From contig CM025855.1 of the NCBI GenBank assembly GCA_003952965.2, positions 3,381,257-3,445,256 on the forward strand: a stretch of 64,000 nucleotides of DNA. Reading direction: 5' to 3'. The notes beneath the pieces were generated by a model. That model was not told where the DNA came from and did no database searches. It was given only the letters and a program-made list of their open reading frames with translations. This document shows positions 23,083 through 34,976 of the stretch, in pieces (position 1 is the first letter of the stretch; every line of letters begins with the position of its first letter). The position numbers were made by a program, and so were the translations under genes. This stretch comes from Morella rubra. Lineage: Eukaryota; Streptophyta; Magnoliopsida; Fagales; Myricaceae.

Positions 23083-24522
23083 GACATATAGAGACAGACT
23101 ATGGGGTGGGGGTGGGGTTGACGTCCGAGTAGGAGAAAAGAGAGAGAGAAGACAAGAGGGGAGTTGGGGAAAATGCAAATGAAATGCACGTGAAATTTCA
23201 GTTAAATTGCGGGTGCAAATGGAATTTTATTTTTATATTATTCCCGTGGTTGTTTCAGTAATATCTTACCTGGTGGGATAATCTACGGGTACAACGAATG
23301 TGACGGACCTCGCAGTTCAAATCTATCCGTTCGTTCGTCACGTGTCCCCCAACGGTCTCTCTCTCTCTTTTCCAGTCAATTATATCTCTGTGTCTCCGCC
23401 TTTTTTAACGTTTCAAACGCGCTCTTTCTTCGATGAGGAACGTGGACTGAGCTAATCAACACTTGCCACGATGCTAACAACTACCGTCATCCTCGGTACC
23501 GTAACGTTTACTTTACTCTGTCGTTTAGTGACGATGAATAGGGCCGGAGGCTACAAACTGACGTCATCTTTGGGCCTCCAGACGTTAGTTTTGGGCTTTC
23601 CCGCTGAACGATAATTGGGCCGTTCTTGGGCTTCATTGTTGTGGTGGGCCTCATTTGTTTTGTGCACGCGCACCCCAACCGAAACTTCCAACTTTCAAAA
23701 CCGTGGTACAAACTAGCTGGGCTTTGAGACGTCGGGTCCGGCTCAAAGTTTCCTCCTGTTTTCTCCTATTTGCGGTCTATATCTTGCCATGCCATTCAAA
23801 TTTAATCCAACTATTCCAAATGAGCTACTTCATCCAATGAAAATTATCTACATTTCACCTTAAAATGGTAGATTCATATAGTATAGAGTCAATTCCTGAA
23901 TTTTATATCTGACTCCGTACTTTACTCTAATTTCAATTAAATATTATACGTATAAATTTTTCAGTCTTTAGTTTGGCTCACACTCATTGAACCCATCACC
24001 CCCTTTACCTCCTCAAAAAAACGTTACCCCCGGTTTTCCTCCATGTTTAAGAGGATATAAAAGTAATTTACCTTAATTTTTCAAAGCAAATCCCCATTTT
24101 ACGTCTACAAATGAATATTGCATTCTTTGAACAGGAAGAATCCAGTCACTTTTTTCAGGGCCATCCTGTTGATTATAGTAATAGGGTCGAATCTGAAATG
24201 CTCAATTGATTCGTCGGAAGGAAACTAATGAGATTCTCTTGTCAGAGAGAAATCACTAAGCTTTCATCCCGTATAACATGTCCCATGCAATTGCTAAAGC
24301 AAGGAATTGCTTCTTAATAAGGCCATCCAAGATAAAAGAAATGCTAAACCCAAAAAGGAGATCTAGCGGCTGAGAAGTCCATCAAAGCAACGTAGCCCAT
24401 CTGGTTCTGTATTCCCTCTTCGCCTCCCAGATTCTTCGAGTTACAAATATGAAGGATTTTGCCCATATCTGTAGCTCTCACCCCTTTCCTATTTTAGGAG
24501 AACCGAGAAGGATTCCCCAACA
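23083..24522. other. Promoter-type intergenic region between divergent genes
   Basis: No coding call. Around 23570-23730 there is a cluster of TGGGCC/TGGGCT-type site II elements (TTTGGGCCTCC, TTGGGCCG, GTGGGCC and TGGGCTT). These are typical of TCP-bound housekeeping promoters and point to the minus-strand gene rather than the thaumatin-like gene on the right. Confidence 0.5.
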
Positions 24523-25693
24523 ATGCCAATGACAAGATGGTGGATGTTCCCTAGTTTCAGTGTTGTGGTCATTTCTCTCCTCTCTTGCTCATACTCTGGC
24601 ACGTTCACCATAACCAACAATTGCCCCTTTACCATATGGCCCGGCACGCTTGCTGGTTCAGGCACGCCTCAGCTTGTAACAACCGGGTTCCAGTTGGACT
24701 CCGGCCAGAGTGCTAGAATCCCATCTACTCCAGGATGGTCAGGGCGAATATGGGCAAGGACAGGCTGCATTTTTGACGGGTCGGGTGCAGGCACATGTCA
24801 AACAGCGGACTGTGGCGGGAGGCTGGAATGTGATGGCAATGATGCCACTCCGCCTGCATCCCTATTTGAGATAACCCTGGGAAAGGGCGATGACAAAGAT
24901 TTCTATGATATCAGCCTTGTAGATGGCTACAATTTGCCGCTTGTTGCCGCACCGAGTGGGGCGTACGGATCATGTAATGCCACGGGCTGTGACGCGGATA
25001 TCAACATCGGTAAGAGTTAAAAACCCCTTTTAGTTTTGGTCTCTTTCCAAATAGGTCATTTTATCCAATTCTAAAGGAGAAGGTAAAATCCAACATGTGA
25101 CCTCCTTCTGCTATTGAAATGAAACAGGTTGCCCAAAGGAGCTTCAGGTAGTTGGCGGAGGTGGAGAGGATGGAGGGGTGGTTGCATGTAAGAGTGCATG
25201 CGGGGCATTTGGGTTGGACCAGTACTGCTGCAGAGGAGAGTTTGGCAACCCAACGACATGCCAGCCCTCCTTTTACTCGACCATTTTCAAGAGCGCTTGT
25301 CCAAGGGCTTATAGCTATGCTTTTGATGATGGCACAAGCACTTTTACATGCAAGGCTTTTGATTATGCCATTGTTTTCTGTCCTCTTGTCTACGGGTACA
25401 AGCTTACCACCTCTGATAAGTTCAACTACTTAATATGAATTTTGGTGCTTATAGCAAGAGATATACCAGTTCGTTCGGTCGGCCATTCCCGCCATAAAAA
25501 CCTGAAACTTGACGACAATTTGCCATGCAGGATGGATAAATCAGCCAGCGTCTTCACGGCTCCAACTCAAGAGCAGAGCAACGGGAAGGTTGCGGGAATA
25601 GTTTCGTCATCAAACATCCTCCTACCTCTTCCAATACCAATCCTTTTAGTCACCTTAAACCTGTTCTTGGTCCTTGGGCGGATCCCTTGTTAG
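24523..25693 (+). CDS. Thaumatin-like protein (PR-5 family), probably GPI-anchored
   Basis: Exons 24523-25009 and 25128-25419, with a third exon 25531-25693 supported by frame, give 313 residues. An N-terminal hydrophobic signal peptide (about residues 9-25) is followed by GTFTITNNCPFTIWPG. The family signature GAGTCQTADC matches G-x-[GF]-x-C-x-T-[GA]-D-C, and all 16 conserved Cys are present. DFYDISLVDGYNLP supplies acidic-cleft residues. Without splicing after 25419 the frame stops at 25438 after FNYLI. With donor GATAA|GTTCAA and acceptor CCATGCAG, a Ser/Thr/Gln-rich linker and a hydrophobic end (LPLPIPILLVTLNLFLVLG) are added, as in GPI-anchored members. The third-exon donor is non-consensus, so both isoforms are possible. 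Thaumatin-like proteins are secreted, stress- or development-related proteins that bind glucans. Confidence 0.9.
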
Positions 25694-26406
25694 CCTGAAG
25701 ACGTGGGTCCGTAACTAGAAAAGCTTGATGCCAATCCTTCTAGTCATCTCAAACTTGTTCTTCTGAACACAAATGATCAGTTTACGGCCTTTGACAGCAT
25801 TATATCGAAGCTGAAATAGAACCTCACTCGTCCCTTTGAAGGGAAACATGACTGAATCAGGCATGCAGGTGGCAAAAAGGAGCAACAAATTAGAACTAGG
25901 AAGATTTATGATGTTCATAATAACTGATCCATGGACTTATGGTCTCTAGTGAAAATGGAATCAGTTTAAAAATGTCAAATGGAAATCAGGTCGGCAGACT
26001 GACGTTGAGACAATCCATTTGGTATAAGAAAGGAATTCAATAAAATAAAAAGATGGAAAAAAAATTATAGATTCCTGGTAAGATCGATGATTTTTTTTTT
26101 GATAAGTGGTTAGATTGATGATGTAGTTGTAACATGCAAAGCAGACGTAGGTTGTTGAATGTAGCAAGTAATCCATGAACCAACCTGGAAACACAGCCAA
26201 ATTGAAGTAAATAATAATAAATGTACTCCTTGAAGACAGCTTTTGAAAATTTGACGCCCTAATGGCCATTCCCATGCTACAATCAGTCAGCCGAAACTAA
26301 TATAGGGTGATCCTACTTAGCCTGGATGAAAATTAGAACTAATACTAGTCAATGGTGGCTTGTATCTTATGGCATGTATAACGAACTCTAACCATACATT
26401 TGTCTC
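25694..26406. other. Short intergenic region between convergent thaumatin-like and BIN4 genes
   Basis: About 0.7 kb with no coding signal. It should hold both 3' UTRs. Confidence 0.6.
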
Positions 26407-29400
26407 TCATTTCTTGGTCTTGCCTTTCTTTGAAACTTGATTTTTCTTTCTTACTTTTTTGGGTGCTTGTGGCTTTCCTCCCACAGGTCTACCTCTCTTC
26501 CGCACAATCCCCTGCATCCAGAATTCCATCAAATAAGCATACAGGCAAAGTGATGAAATCCATGAAAACAGAAGCAACCTAAACTCAATTAAGTTAAGAT
26601 TCTTTCTGAGTATTGAAGTCTGGAAACATACTGATGTTTTCTCAGCTTTCCCTTTTGCTTTCCCATTGGTTTGCTCTTCAACACCCTCATTCTGATCCTT
26701 TTGATCAGCAAAAGCTTTAGGGATTTTCTCAGCCTCCTCTTCTGAATCAAAAGAGAAACCGTCCAGCGTTCCTACTCAAGCAAAATGATGGATGTGAAGG
26801 AAGAGCAATTAGGACACGCAATTTTTGGAAAATTGGAAAAAAATGAATAATGAGATAAAACACCATATGGAGTCTCCTAACCTTCAACCATTGTTTCAGA
26901 TTCATATACGTTAGACTGTGGTGTAAGCTGAATGAAGTCATCCATGATAGCCTCTATCTGACCAAGAAACATACAAAGCTGAGCAAAAAGATCAGATAAA
27001 ACTTATTCACGGTAACTACCAACAAGGACAGGACATATAATGAGGTAAACCAATCGTAAAAGTTTATCAACTACATCTATGCATTATGAAGGAGAGATAT
27101 TAAGCAGACAATTAACACACCTTTGCCTCTGACTGACCAAAGCTAACCTGAAGAAGAGAAGAATAACACAGCAGTATCACTTTTAAGGATTAAATTCGAA
27201 GACTAGTTTCTTATGTGCCACCATGATAGAGATTGCTGATTTCGACTAAAAAATTGATAATAGTCACGACTTTTGAAATCATGATGCCACTGAGAATATT
27301 TAGGTAGAGATTGATGACGTACAACGCAAAACGTCCTGGATGGTACTATTGTTGTTTTGTATATGGTTCCTGAAAGAGTAACCAAAATTAAACCAATCAG
27401 AAGTAGGCCGCTACAATGCCACAAGGAAAACTAAGGTCTACAAGAACAAATAAAAAAAGAGAGCAGGTCACAAAGGCATATAACCTGAGACGTGTCATGT
27501 GACAAATAATAAAAAATATAAAGTTGAGAAAACATTCAGGTTTCTATGAAATTTGTCATCCAGGATGACGTTTCAACATCTCTTTTAGTAGGCAGGAAAA
27601 TCTTTTAATAGACAACAAGAAATACTCTTAAGGTACATTAAAGTAATCTTGTAAAAAGACAGGAATTTTTTCTACACATATAAACACAGTATTGGAAAAG
27701 GCTGAAGGATCATCATCAACCCAAGTCACCAGTGGATTTGAACAAAACCAACCTTTTAAATCTAAATACATTTCATGATTCCCTGATGGGGTATCTGAAA
27801 TCACTACACGTCCTACAGCACCCATATCACCACTCAAATCTATGGAATCCCCTTCACATTCAACTAATGCCTGCACAGAAGACAAAGCTCTTGGTTAATA
27901 CTTCTGTTTTTCAGTCACAGCTTTTTTCTTTTCATAACTCTGTTTACTTTTTTCTTTTTGTACAGTTGATCCTTGGGGTATATTTTCTTCAGCATAGAAA
28001 TAAGGCTCATAGCATAGAGACATTGATTATACCGTTATTCATTCTAAAATAAAAGCACCTTACTCTCATAGGATCAAACTACTAAGCAAAGAATCAAGAA
28101 GAGCTGTCATCCTACCTTTGAGCGGTGGACTTTCTCAGGAAGCACCAAAGGCAACCTTGAGGAAGATACCTGCACATTATAAGTTTGCAAGACATTTCAC
28201 TCAGCCGATGACTAAAATAGACAAGCATTATAGCTACTAATCATAACTCTTACACGAGGTTCAATATGCTTGTCAGATGTTTCTTCATCTGCAACTTCCA
28301 CATCGCCATCATTTCCTATTCCATGAACAAATGCATCACAAATCAAAAGCGAGTACAGATCTCTCTATGAGAGAGACACAGACAGAGTCTCATTTTGAAT
28401 CCATCGCGAAAAGGTTTAATATTAGCCATACTCACTGCTTCTTGTTGTAAATTTTGTTACAGATTTTATTACTTAGAGAGCTAAAACCACTCACACCAGT
28501 AGAAAAGGCCCCTCCATACCTTTCCTTTCCATATCCTCATTTACTTTTCTCTCTTTGATTGGTGTACAATCCTCTACTTTTAGCCGTTTCCTTGGAGATT
28601 TTTCTTTTGAAGCCTTCTTAGATGGAGATTCTCCCTCACTGACAATAAGAACGACATTATCACCTCCAGCTCCCCCTTGGAACTCAGATGTTTTTTGACC
28701 AGCAGGATCTCCATGATGAATATCATCCTCCATTCCAGCATCTTTCTCAGAGTCTGATGACAATGTCCAAACCGAATGAGTTGATTCCTATATGATAACA
28801 TATACTCTTGTCATCAGCAAACAAAACAAAACCAAGCTAATAAATGCTTAAAAATAAACCCCATGGAGATATAACAACGTTATCATTTCTGTGTGATGAA
28901 CTTTGAGCACTCAAAGTAAAATGGAGGAGACTGACAATTATTATATATTATATATCAAAGTAAATTCACCAAATTAAGAACATGAAATGATGGCAGGTAA
29001 TGCTTCTTACATAAGGCTCTATATGCTTCCCAATTGTTACTTCGTCAGCAACTATCCTGTCACTCTCAGCCCCTGTATCATCAATATAAATTATGAAACT
29101 TCCAATGAATACATTTCCAGTTACTAATCCTTATACAGCGAAAAGCTGTCAACATCACAATCAAAAGGCTTAGACCAATAAGTTGATCATCTCCTGAGAA
29201 AATTATTACGGATTGTGTGACTCCTCTCTTTAAAACCTCTAAATTTCAGCATTCTGAATAAGAACTTCTTCCCACACCCTCCCAAGTGTACCTGTTTTCC
29301 CTTTTTTGATGGCTGTATTCTTCTTTTGCCTGAGTGTTTGATCTTCTACTTTCAGCCTTTTTTTTGGAGACTTTGCCTTTGATGACTTATTGGATGGAGA

Positions 29401-30382
29401 CTCAGCACCACTTTCACCAAGAACTATAGGTTTATTGTTGCTTTCCTCTGTAATTTTACATGACTTGTAAGTAGATGGCTCTTCAAGATCATCTCTGTCC
29501 TCCCTTGAAGACTGAGAATCTGAAGATAATGTCAGCGTTGAATGAGTTGGTGCCTGGTCAGGAAAGTAAGAATGTTATGGCCAGCGCCCACACAAAAGTA
29601 CAAAAAGAAAGGTCTTTAAGTGTGGTCCAGTAGCTCCATCATCTGGGTTGCAAATGAACATAAACAAAAGAATCTGATGATTACAACCTTATGACTTAGA
29701 AAGCCCGATGGTGTTGAATTATGGGAATAGAATCCAATTTCCTATAAAGAGCTGAGAATAATAATTCGGTGCAATATATATCTGTAGAAGAATATTGATA
29801 AATCCGATAGAGAACTGGTAACTAACTTTGACTTGGGGAATTTTGCAAGACCTTTCTGGCAAAACCTGTATGTACTCAACAACTACTTGTTCCAAACATG
29901 GCTTACACCGGAACGCTTTAATGTGTATCATTACAGATACCTTTATAACCAATGAGCCAGCCCGCCACTATCATGTCTAACACAATCCTATCAAACAGAA
30001 AGCTGCTTGAACGTTTGAATCTTCACCCGCACTTCAAATGTTTCGCAGAAGTTTGTTCCAATTGAAAAAAAAAAACCCAACAGAAAAGGAGATTTTTCTG
30101 TTGGTTCCTGAGTTTCTGAACTGCCCAAGTGAAACGCATGAATATATGAATGTGTATAGTTCGCGAACGCTTGAATGATCAATATTCACGTCCCCCACTT
30201 TAAATTGCACTCCAAGAGATGTATTTTGCTCCCGCTAATAAATCATTCTAATTCAGTATTACCCTACAGAATTGTGAATGGAAGTGAATCATGACAAACG
30301 GTGACCACACAATAAAAAAAGATTCTTCCGATACCCGGAACGTGCGCAACCAATCCGGAGATTGTTCCCTCGAGCAGCTCAT
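26407..30382 (-). CDS. BIN4: DNA-binding protein BIN4 (topoisomerase VI-associated)
   Basis: Twelve minus-strand exons join in frame: 30382-30335, 29553-29292, 29072-29011, 28787-28520, 28315-28254, 28169-28116, 27870-27753, 27369-27323, 27147-27121, 26957-26882, 26771-26632 and 26511-26407, giving 422 residues. The start MSCSREQSPDWLRTF is typical of the family. The conserved core is ALVECEGDSIDLSGDMGAVG, then KTTIVPSRTFCV, VSFGQSEAK (a 27-bp exon) and QLTPQSNVYESETMVEGTLD. The C-terminus is basic with an AT-hook-like RKRGRPVGGKP. BIN4 is a component of the plant DNA topoisomerase VI complex needed for endoreduplication and cell growth; it acts in the nucleus. Exons 2-3 and 4-5 are a duplicated pair. 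The gene is divergent from HP30 across about 750 bp. Confidence 0.93.
28254..29553 (-). repeat. Duplicated exon pair inside BIN4
   Basis: Exon 2 (29553-29292, 262 bp) and exon 4 (28787-28520, 268 bp) both encode a THS-x2-TLSSDS start, an ESPS(N/K)K block and a SP(K/R)KRLKVED motif. Exon 3 (29072-29011) and exon 5 (28315-28254) are both exactly 62 bp and share VADE-x2-x3-KHIEP. Order, phases and lengths agree, so a two-exon segment was duplicated in tandem. Confidence 0.85.
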
Positions 30383-31132
30383 GACAGCTTTTAATGCCAA
30401 ACCACTACCAAGTCTTCCGGTCCGCCTCCGTGCCTGCTTCAGTATAATCTACTTCTAGTAAACCAAAAATAAGTAAATTACAAAAGCATCCAGTATGTCA
30501 TATAAGAACATCTAATGGTTTGTGATGAAACACAAATTTCATTTGATTTTTGTTGATCTTGTCGAATTCCAAAATGAACTAAAGTTGGATACCTGCTAAT
30601 GATCTGAAAGTGTACTATCGGTAACCGTTGGCCGATTTTGAGAAGACACAGCCCTAAGCTTCCCGATACGAAACACATCGTTGCGTCGAGCTTAGAGGAG
30701 CTATAAGAAATAAAACAACGAATTGCAGGGTACAGGGTTTAGGGTTTTGAGGCGAGGAATGAAACTGTACCAAAACTACAGTAGCTTATCGCGCGCGAAT
30801 CAGAAATCTCCTCACTGTCAGTCAAGGGGGAAGGAAATTAGAAGCTTTTTGTTTGTTTGCTCAGGAAATACTATCCTTAGCCACGGATGAGGTTTGTTTG
30901 ATTGTCTTTTTACCCCGTTGGATAAAAAAAACTCGTTAGGGTCTGTTTGGTCATATCCCTGCTTGAGGCCTATTTTTTCCCCTTTTTCTCCCAGCTGGTT
31001 AGGGGTTAAGGGGTTCCCAAACAAAAGACTAGAGAGTGAATATCTGGACAAAGCCCTACTGTTACCGGTTATCCACAATACTCTGCGACTAAAGAGTAAC
31101 GAAGCGAAGCGAAACGAAGACGAAGGATCTGA
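30383..31132. promoter_or_regulatory. Shared divergent promoter region of BIN4 and HP30
   Basis: 750 bp separate the two start codons, which face away from each other. A telo-box pair AGGGTTTAGGGTTT lies at 30734-30747. This motif is common in promoters of plant genes tied to cell proliferation and translation. No clear TATA box was seen for either direction. Confidence 0.6.
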
Positions 31133-34100
31133 ATGGAGCAAGGGAAACAGGGAATGGTGGTGGCGAAGCTGATGCCGGAGAAGAACCCGTTACAGCAGAT
31201 ACAGGCGCGCTTCAAGGAGTTGGAGACTGGGTTCAGGGCGTGGTTGGCGAAGCAGTCCCTCCCGGTGGAGGTGGCCTTGGTCACCGTCACCAGCTCCGCC
31301 CAGGGCGCCGCGATAGGCGCCCTTATGGGCACTCTCACCAACGACATGTCCTCCTCTCTCCCAAATCCTCCTCCGCAGGCGAACCCCCAAGCCATGGCCT
31401 CTTTCAAGCAGGCCCAGGTTGGCGTCACTCTTTTTCCGTTTTCCCAATTACCCTCTTTGTTATTTTGCTTTCTTATTTCAGAGACGTACTTGTTCTAGTG
31501 AAAAACTTAAGAAAGAAATGGTTTCTGGCTTGGTCGATTAGAGTAAAGTTGAAGGAAACAAAACGATTAGAGTTTAAAGATTTGGTTTTAGTAAAAAAAA
31601 GTTCCGATGTTTTTTTGGTCGCTTGGGTTAGATAATAGTAGGCTTAGTCCGAATTATGCCTTCTACTCATGGATAACTAGTTCATAGTTGCTAGTGAGTC
31701 CTAAAGTCAATACATGATTGGCATTGTAAAAGCTTCTGAGTAATTGAAATAGTAACAGTGGTTAGAAAATTTAGGGGTTTCATTGATATATAAGAAAACA
31801 GCGTTTCCTTGATATATGGGAAATGTTTTGCTTTGATTGTAGGCTCTTGCTGGTGGTCCGATGGTACAAGCTCGCAACTTTGCGGTGATAACAGGTGTCA
31901 ATGCTGGCATAGCCTGTCTCATGAAACGACTGAGAGGCAAGGAGGATGTCCAGTCTAGGTGATCTTTCATTATCTTCCTCCTGTATACACATGATGTGCA
32001 AACCACAATTAGATGTAGTTTGGGCTCCATTGACTTGTTTTATTGCTTTAGAAGTCCTTAATTACTCTCACGTGGCGTTCCAGTTCGTCTTGAGGTTGTT
32101 AGAATTTTTACCATGCCCTATCTTATAGTTTGTCTTGGCAGCCTATATCAAATGGATGATTGTATTTTCTGGGAAATTCATAGCTGTCGGTATGCTTTCT
32201 GAAGTGGTTTTTGGCATTCAGACACGAGGGAAGGATTCTATATTTGGCCTGTGTGAGGTGAATGAAGGGGTTGAGGCCCTAAGCTCCCTTGTAGATTTTA
32301 TTCTAGCATCTATGGTCCAAAAATAAACCTTGGCTTTTCTACTCCTGCGGCCTCTCTCTCTCTCTCTCTCCCCCCCCCCCCCCCCCCAAAACTTGTACCT
32401 CCAAAGAAAATCTCTACCTCCATCATTGATTAGGAGGATTTGTAAATCAAGTTCTTGTTTCAGCTAGTTAAGCACATGTATGAAAAGATCCCAGTAAATA
32501 GAAGTACGATGAATGGAAAGAACCACCTTATCTTTTGTGGAAGAATCACTTTTTTCTTTGCAAATTTAGAATATATATTGTTATTTTCATTGATAAGCAG
32601 GACACATTTTACAGAGTTTATGAAATTGGATAATTCACTTCAGAATCTTATTCAAGTGATTAAATATGAGGCATATCCATCCTTCTTTCATGTAACTCAT
32701 CATTGAATAGAGCTTTTCTGATGATTCTAGGAGGCCTTGCTGATGGCACTAGCTGCAAATTTTGTTTTTTCTTCTGTATTCTTGTAAAGGTTATATCAAG
32801 AAGAAAATGTGAGCCTTTGCTATCTGATAGTACCTTTGGTCAGAAGTCTTCATTATGGTTAGGAGCCGTTTCTGAGGACTATATTTTCTTTGCTTAAAGA
32901 GAGTTCGGAAAAGGCCAGAAGCTTCAAAGTCCCTCCCTCTGTCCATATATTTTTCTTTCTCGCACATATGGCATTGACTTTACTTATTACTCAATTGCTT
33001 ATAGTCCCTTGGGAAGCTTGTAATTTACCTCCGCTTGTTTGAGTTACTTGTGAAAATGTCAAGGTTGATTATGCAAATGTTTTTACTCTTGACTTTTGAA
33101 GTAAAAGCATGATGAGTGGGAATTGAACATTTCTGCTTAGTCCTTTGCTGAATGCTATTCACAATCCTAGAATGTGATTTGTTGTTGGCAGGCCCTTCAA
33201 TTGTGCATGTGTTTCCATGTAGCATGTATTTTTTCAACTTGTTTTTTTTTTCTCTCTCTATTTCGATTTTGGTTCAGATGCAATGCAGGAAACCAACTCT
33301 GTCGACATTTGTAATTGCCCATTATAGTGTGCTATGATATTTCAACAATGAGAATGGACAGACTAAAGCAAATGAGCTTATTTGAGTCACGTCTGTTCCT
33401 CCATAATTTCTCATAGATCGATGCAGAAAAGAAGTCACTTAACAAAAAACATCTGTTGAATTTGTGACACTCCAGTACCAATGGAAATACCAAATACAGT
33501 GGCTAGTTTCAATGTATATCTGGCTGCAAAACCGCGTTGTGATTTCTTTTAGATCGTGGTATGATCTTTTTCTTTAATGAATCCTAAGGGAAATTGAGGA
33601 GTGTACATGCTTGAAATGGATATCAGAATCTCCTTGATTTATATCCAGAGGCGACCTTGGACAGAGTCCGTCCCATCTAAGTCTGATGTATCCAAAGAAG
33701 GAATGGCTCATTTATATTCCATGCAAGTGTTCGCTACTAATTTAGGGCACAGATTTGACTTAAACCTCTTTCTAGGGGTCATTTACCAACTTAGTTTTTT
33801 GTCATGTATTTTACTTGTTTTCAGTCATGGACTTTCTTACAATTAGAGCTTATCATTGCAGCATGGTGGCAGCTTTTGGTTCTGGAGCCATGTTTTCATT
33901 GGTGAGTGGCATGGGTGGCCCGAATCAGGCTGCAAATGCAGTCACTTCTGGCCTCTTTTTTGCTCTTGTTCAAGGTGGACTCTTCAAGGTGCGCATTGAG
34001 TGGAAGTAATTCATCATTTCAAAAGTGCTTCAAGTTCTACAGCATGCTCTTATTCTGGTCCTTAACTGTTAATAAATGCAATGCAAAGCATGAAGGTTGT

Positions 34101-34976
34101 GAAATCTACATACACCTCAGAGCAAAAAGCTCTACATGCCATTTGCTCTTGCATTTCCTTCCTGATTTGGTCTAATATTCTCCCATGAATCTTGACCTCC
34201 AATACATTACTGACCTATTCTGTGACCGATAACAAACAATGAGGATAAAAAGACGACCTTCTAAAATTGGCCATCTTCATTAAGAAAATGCATTTGGAAA
34301 TTCTGCTGCTATCAATGGTAAACCTCTGTTCTCACGTAAAACATTTTATATAGCTTCAAGGTTGTGAAACTCTTACGAATATTAAAATTCTCGACGTAGA
34401 TGGCTGTGAACGATATGAGTCAATACATGGTCTCACCATGTGTGACAGTGGGCTATACCACACCATATGCTCTTGTGTTTACCTGTATCTCCTGAGCGCT
34501 TACCACGTGTTTGCACAGGTAGGGGAAAAGTTCTCTCAACCACCAGGTGAAGATCCTTTTTATGCTAAAACAAGATCCATGTTGTCTAACCTTGGCCTGC
34601 AAAATTACGAGAAGAATTTCAAAAGAGGCTTATTATCAGACAGCACATTGCCTCTTCTCACGGACAGGCACGTGGTTTGACCATCATTGAGTAACGTTGT
34701 GGTATTTTCTTTCACCGCTTTTCTAGGCGATGATATCTCAGCCATAATATCAATGTATTGATATCTTTGACTTGCTATGATGCATTTCAGTGCTCTTAGA
34801 GATGTAAAAATCCCTCCAGGACCAAGGCTTCTCATTCTCGATCACATTCAGAGGTCTGACTCATGTTGCATGTATGTTATTACTGTCCTTTGAATTGACA
34901 AACTCGACTCACCTTTGATTATATCTTCAACTTCAGGGACCCAGAGATCAGAGATAGGCGGGGAAGTGGTCGTTGA
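31133..34976 (+). CDS. Tim17-family chloroplast inner-envelope import protein HP30
   Basis: Six exons: 31133-31417, 31843-31958, 33862-33988, 34519-34667, 34791-34853 and 34937-34976, giving 259 residues, close to the usual length. The N-terminal part has an amphipathic NPLQQIQARFKELETGFRAW. The Tim17/22/23-type core follows, with small-residue membrane helices (VTSSAQGAAIGALMGTL, FAVITGVNAGIACLMKRL, MVAAFGSGAMFSLVSGMGG, AVTSGLFFALVQGGLFK). The C-terminal SAM-like domain runs from MLSNLGLQNYEKNFKRGLL to LLILDHIQR. Exon 4 ends at a GC donor (GACAG|GCACGT); only this keeps the frame into exon 5 (SALRDVKIPPGPR). HP30 proteins are reported in chloroplast inner-envelope import of proteins without transit peptides. 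Whether this is HP30 or its close paralogue HP30-2 cannot be settled. Confidence 0.92.
32350..32387. repeat. (CT)n followed by (C)n in HP30 intron 2
   Basis: About ten CT units run into about eighteen C. Such a tract is prone to length error in sequencing. Confidence 0.85.

Noticed and set aside
25152-25433. Second plus-strand frame across thaumatin-like exon 2
   Set aside because: It is an alternative-frame shadow. The other frame carries the conserved Cys pattern and splices in phase.
27628-27752. Open frame continuing past BIN4 exon 7 on the minus strand
   Set aside because: It is intron read-through. The GT at 27752-27751 and the next exon (KTTIVPSRTFCV) restore the conserved protein.
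31069-31447. Minus-strand open frames opposite HP30 exon 1
   Set aside because: They are antisense shadows of a well-supported exon and show no family motif.
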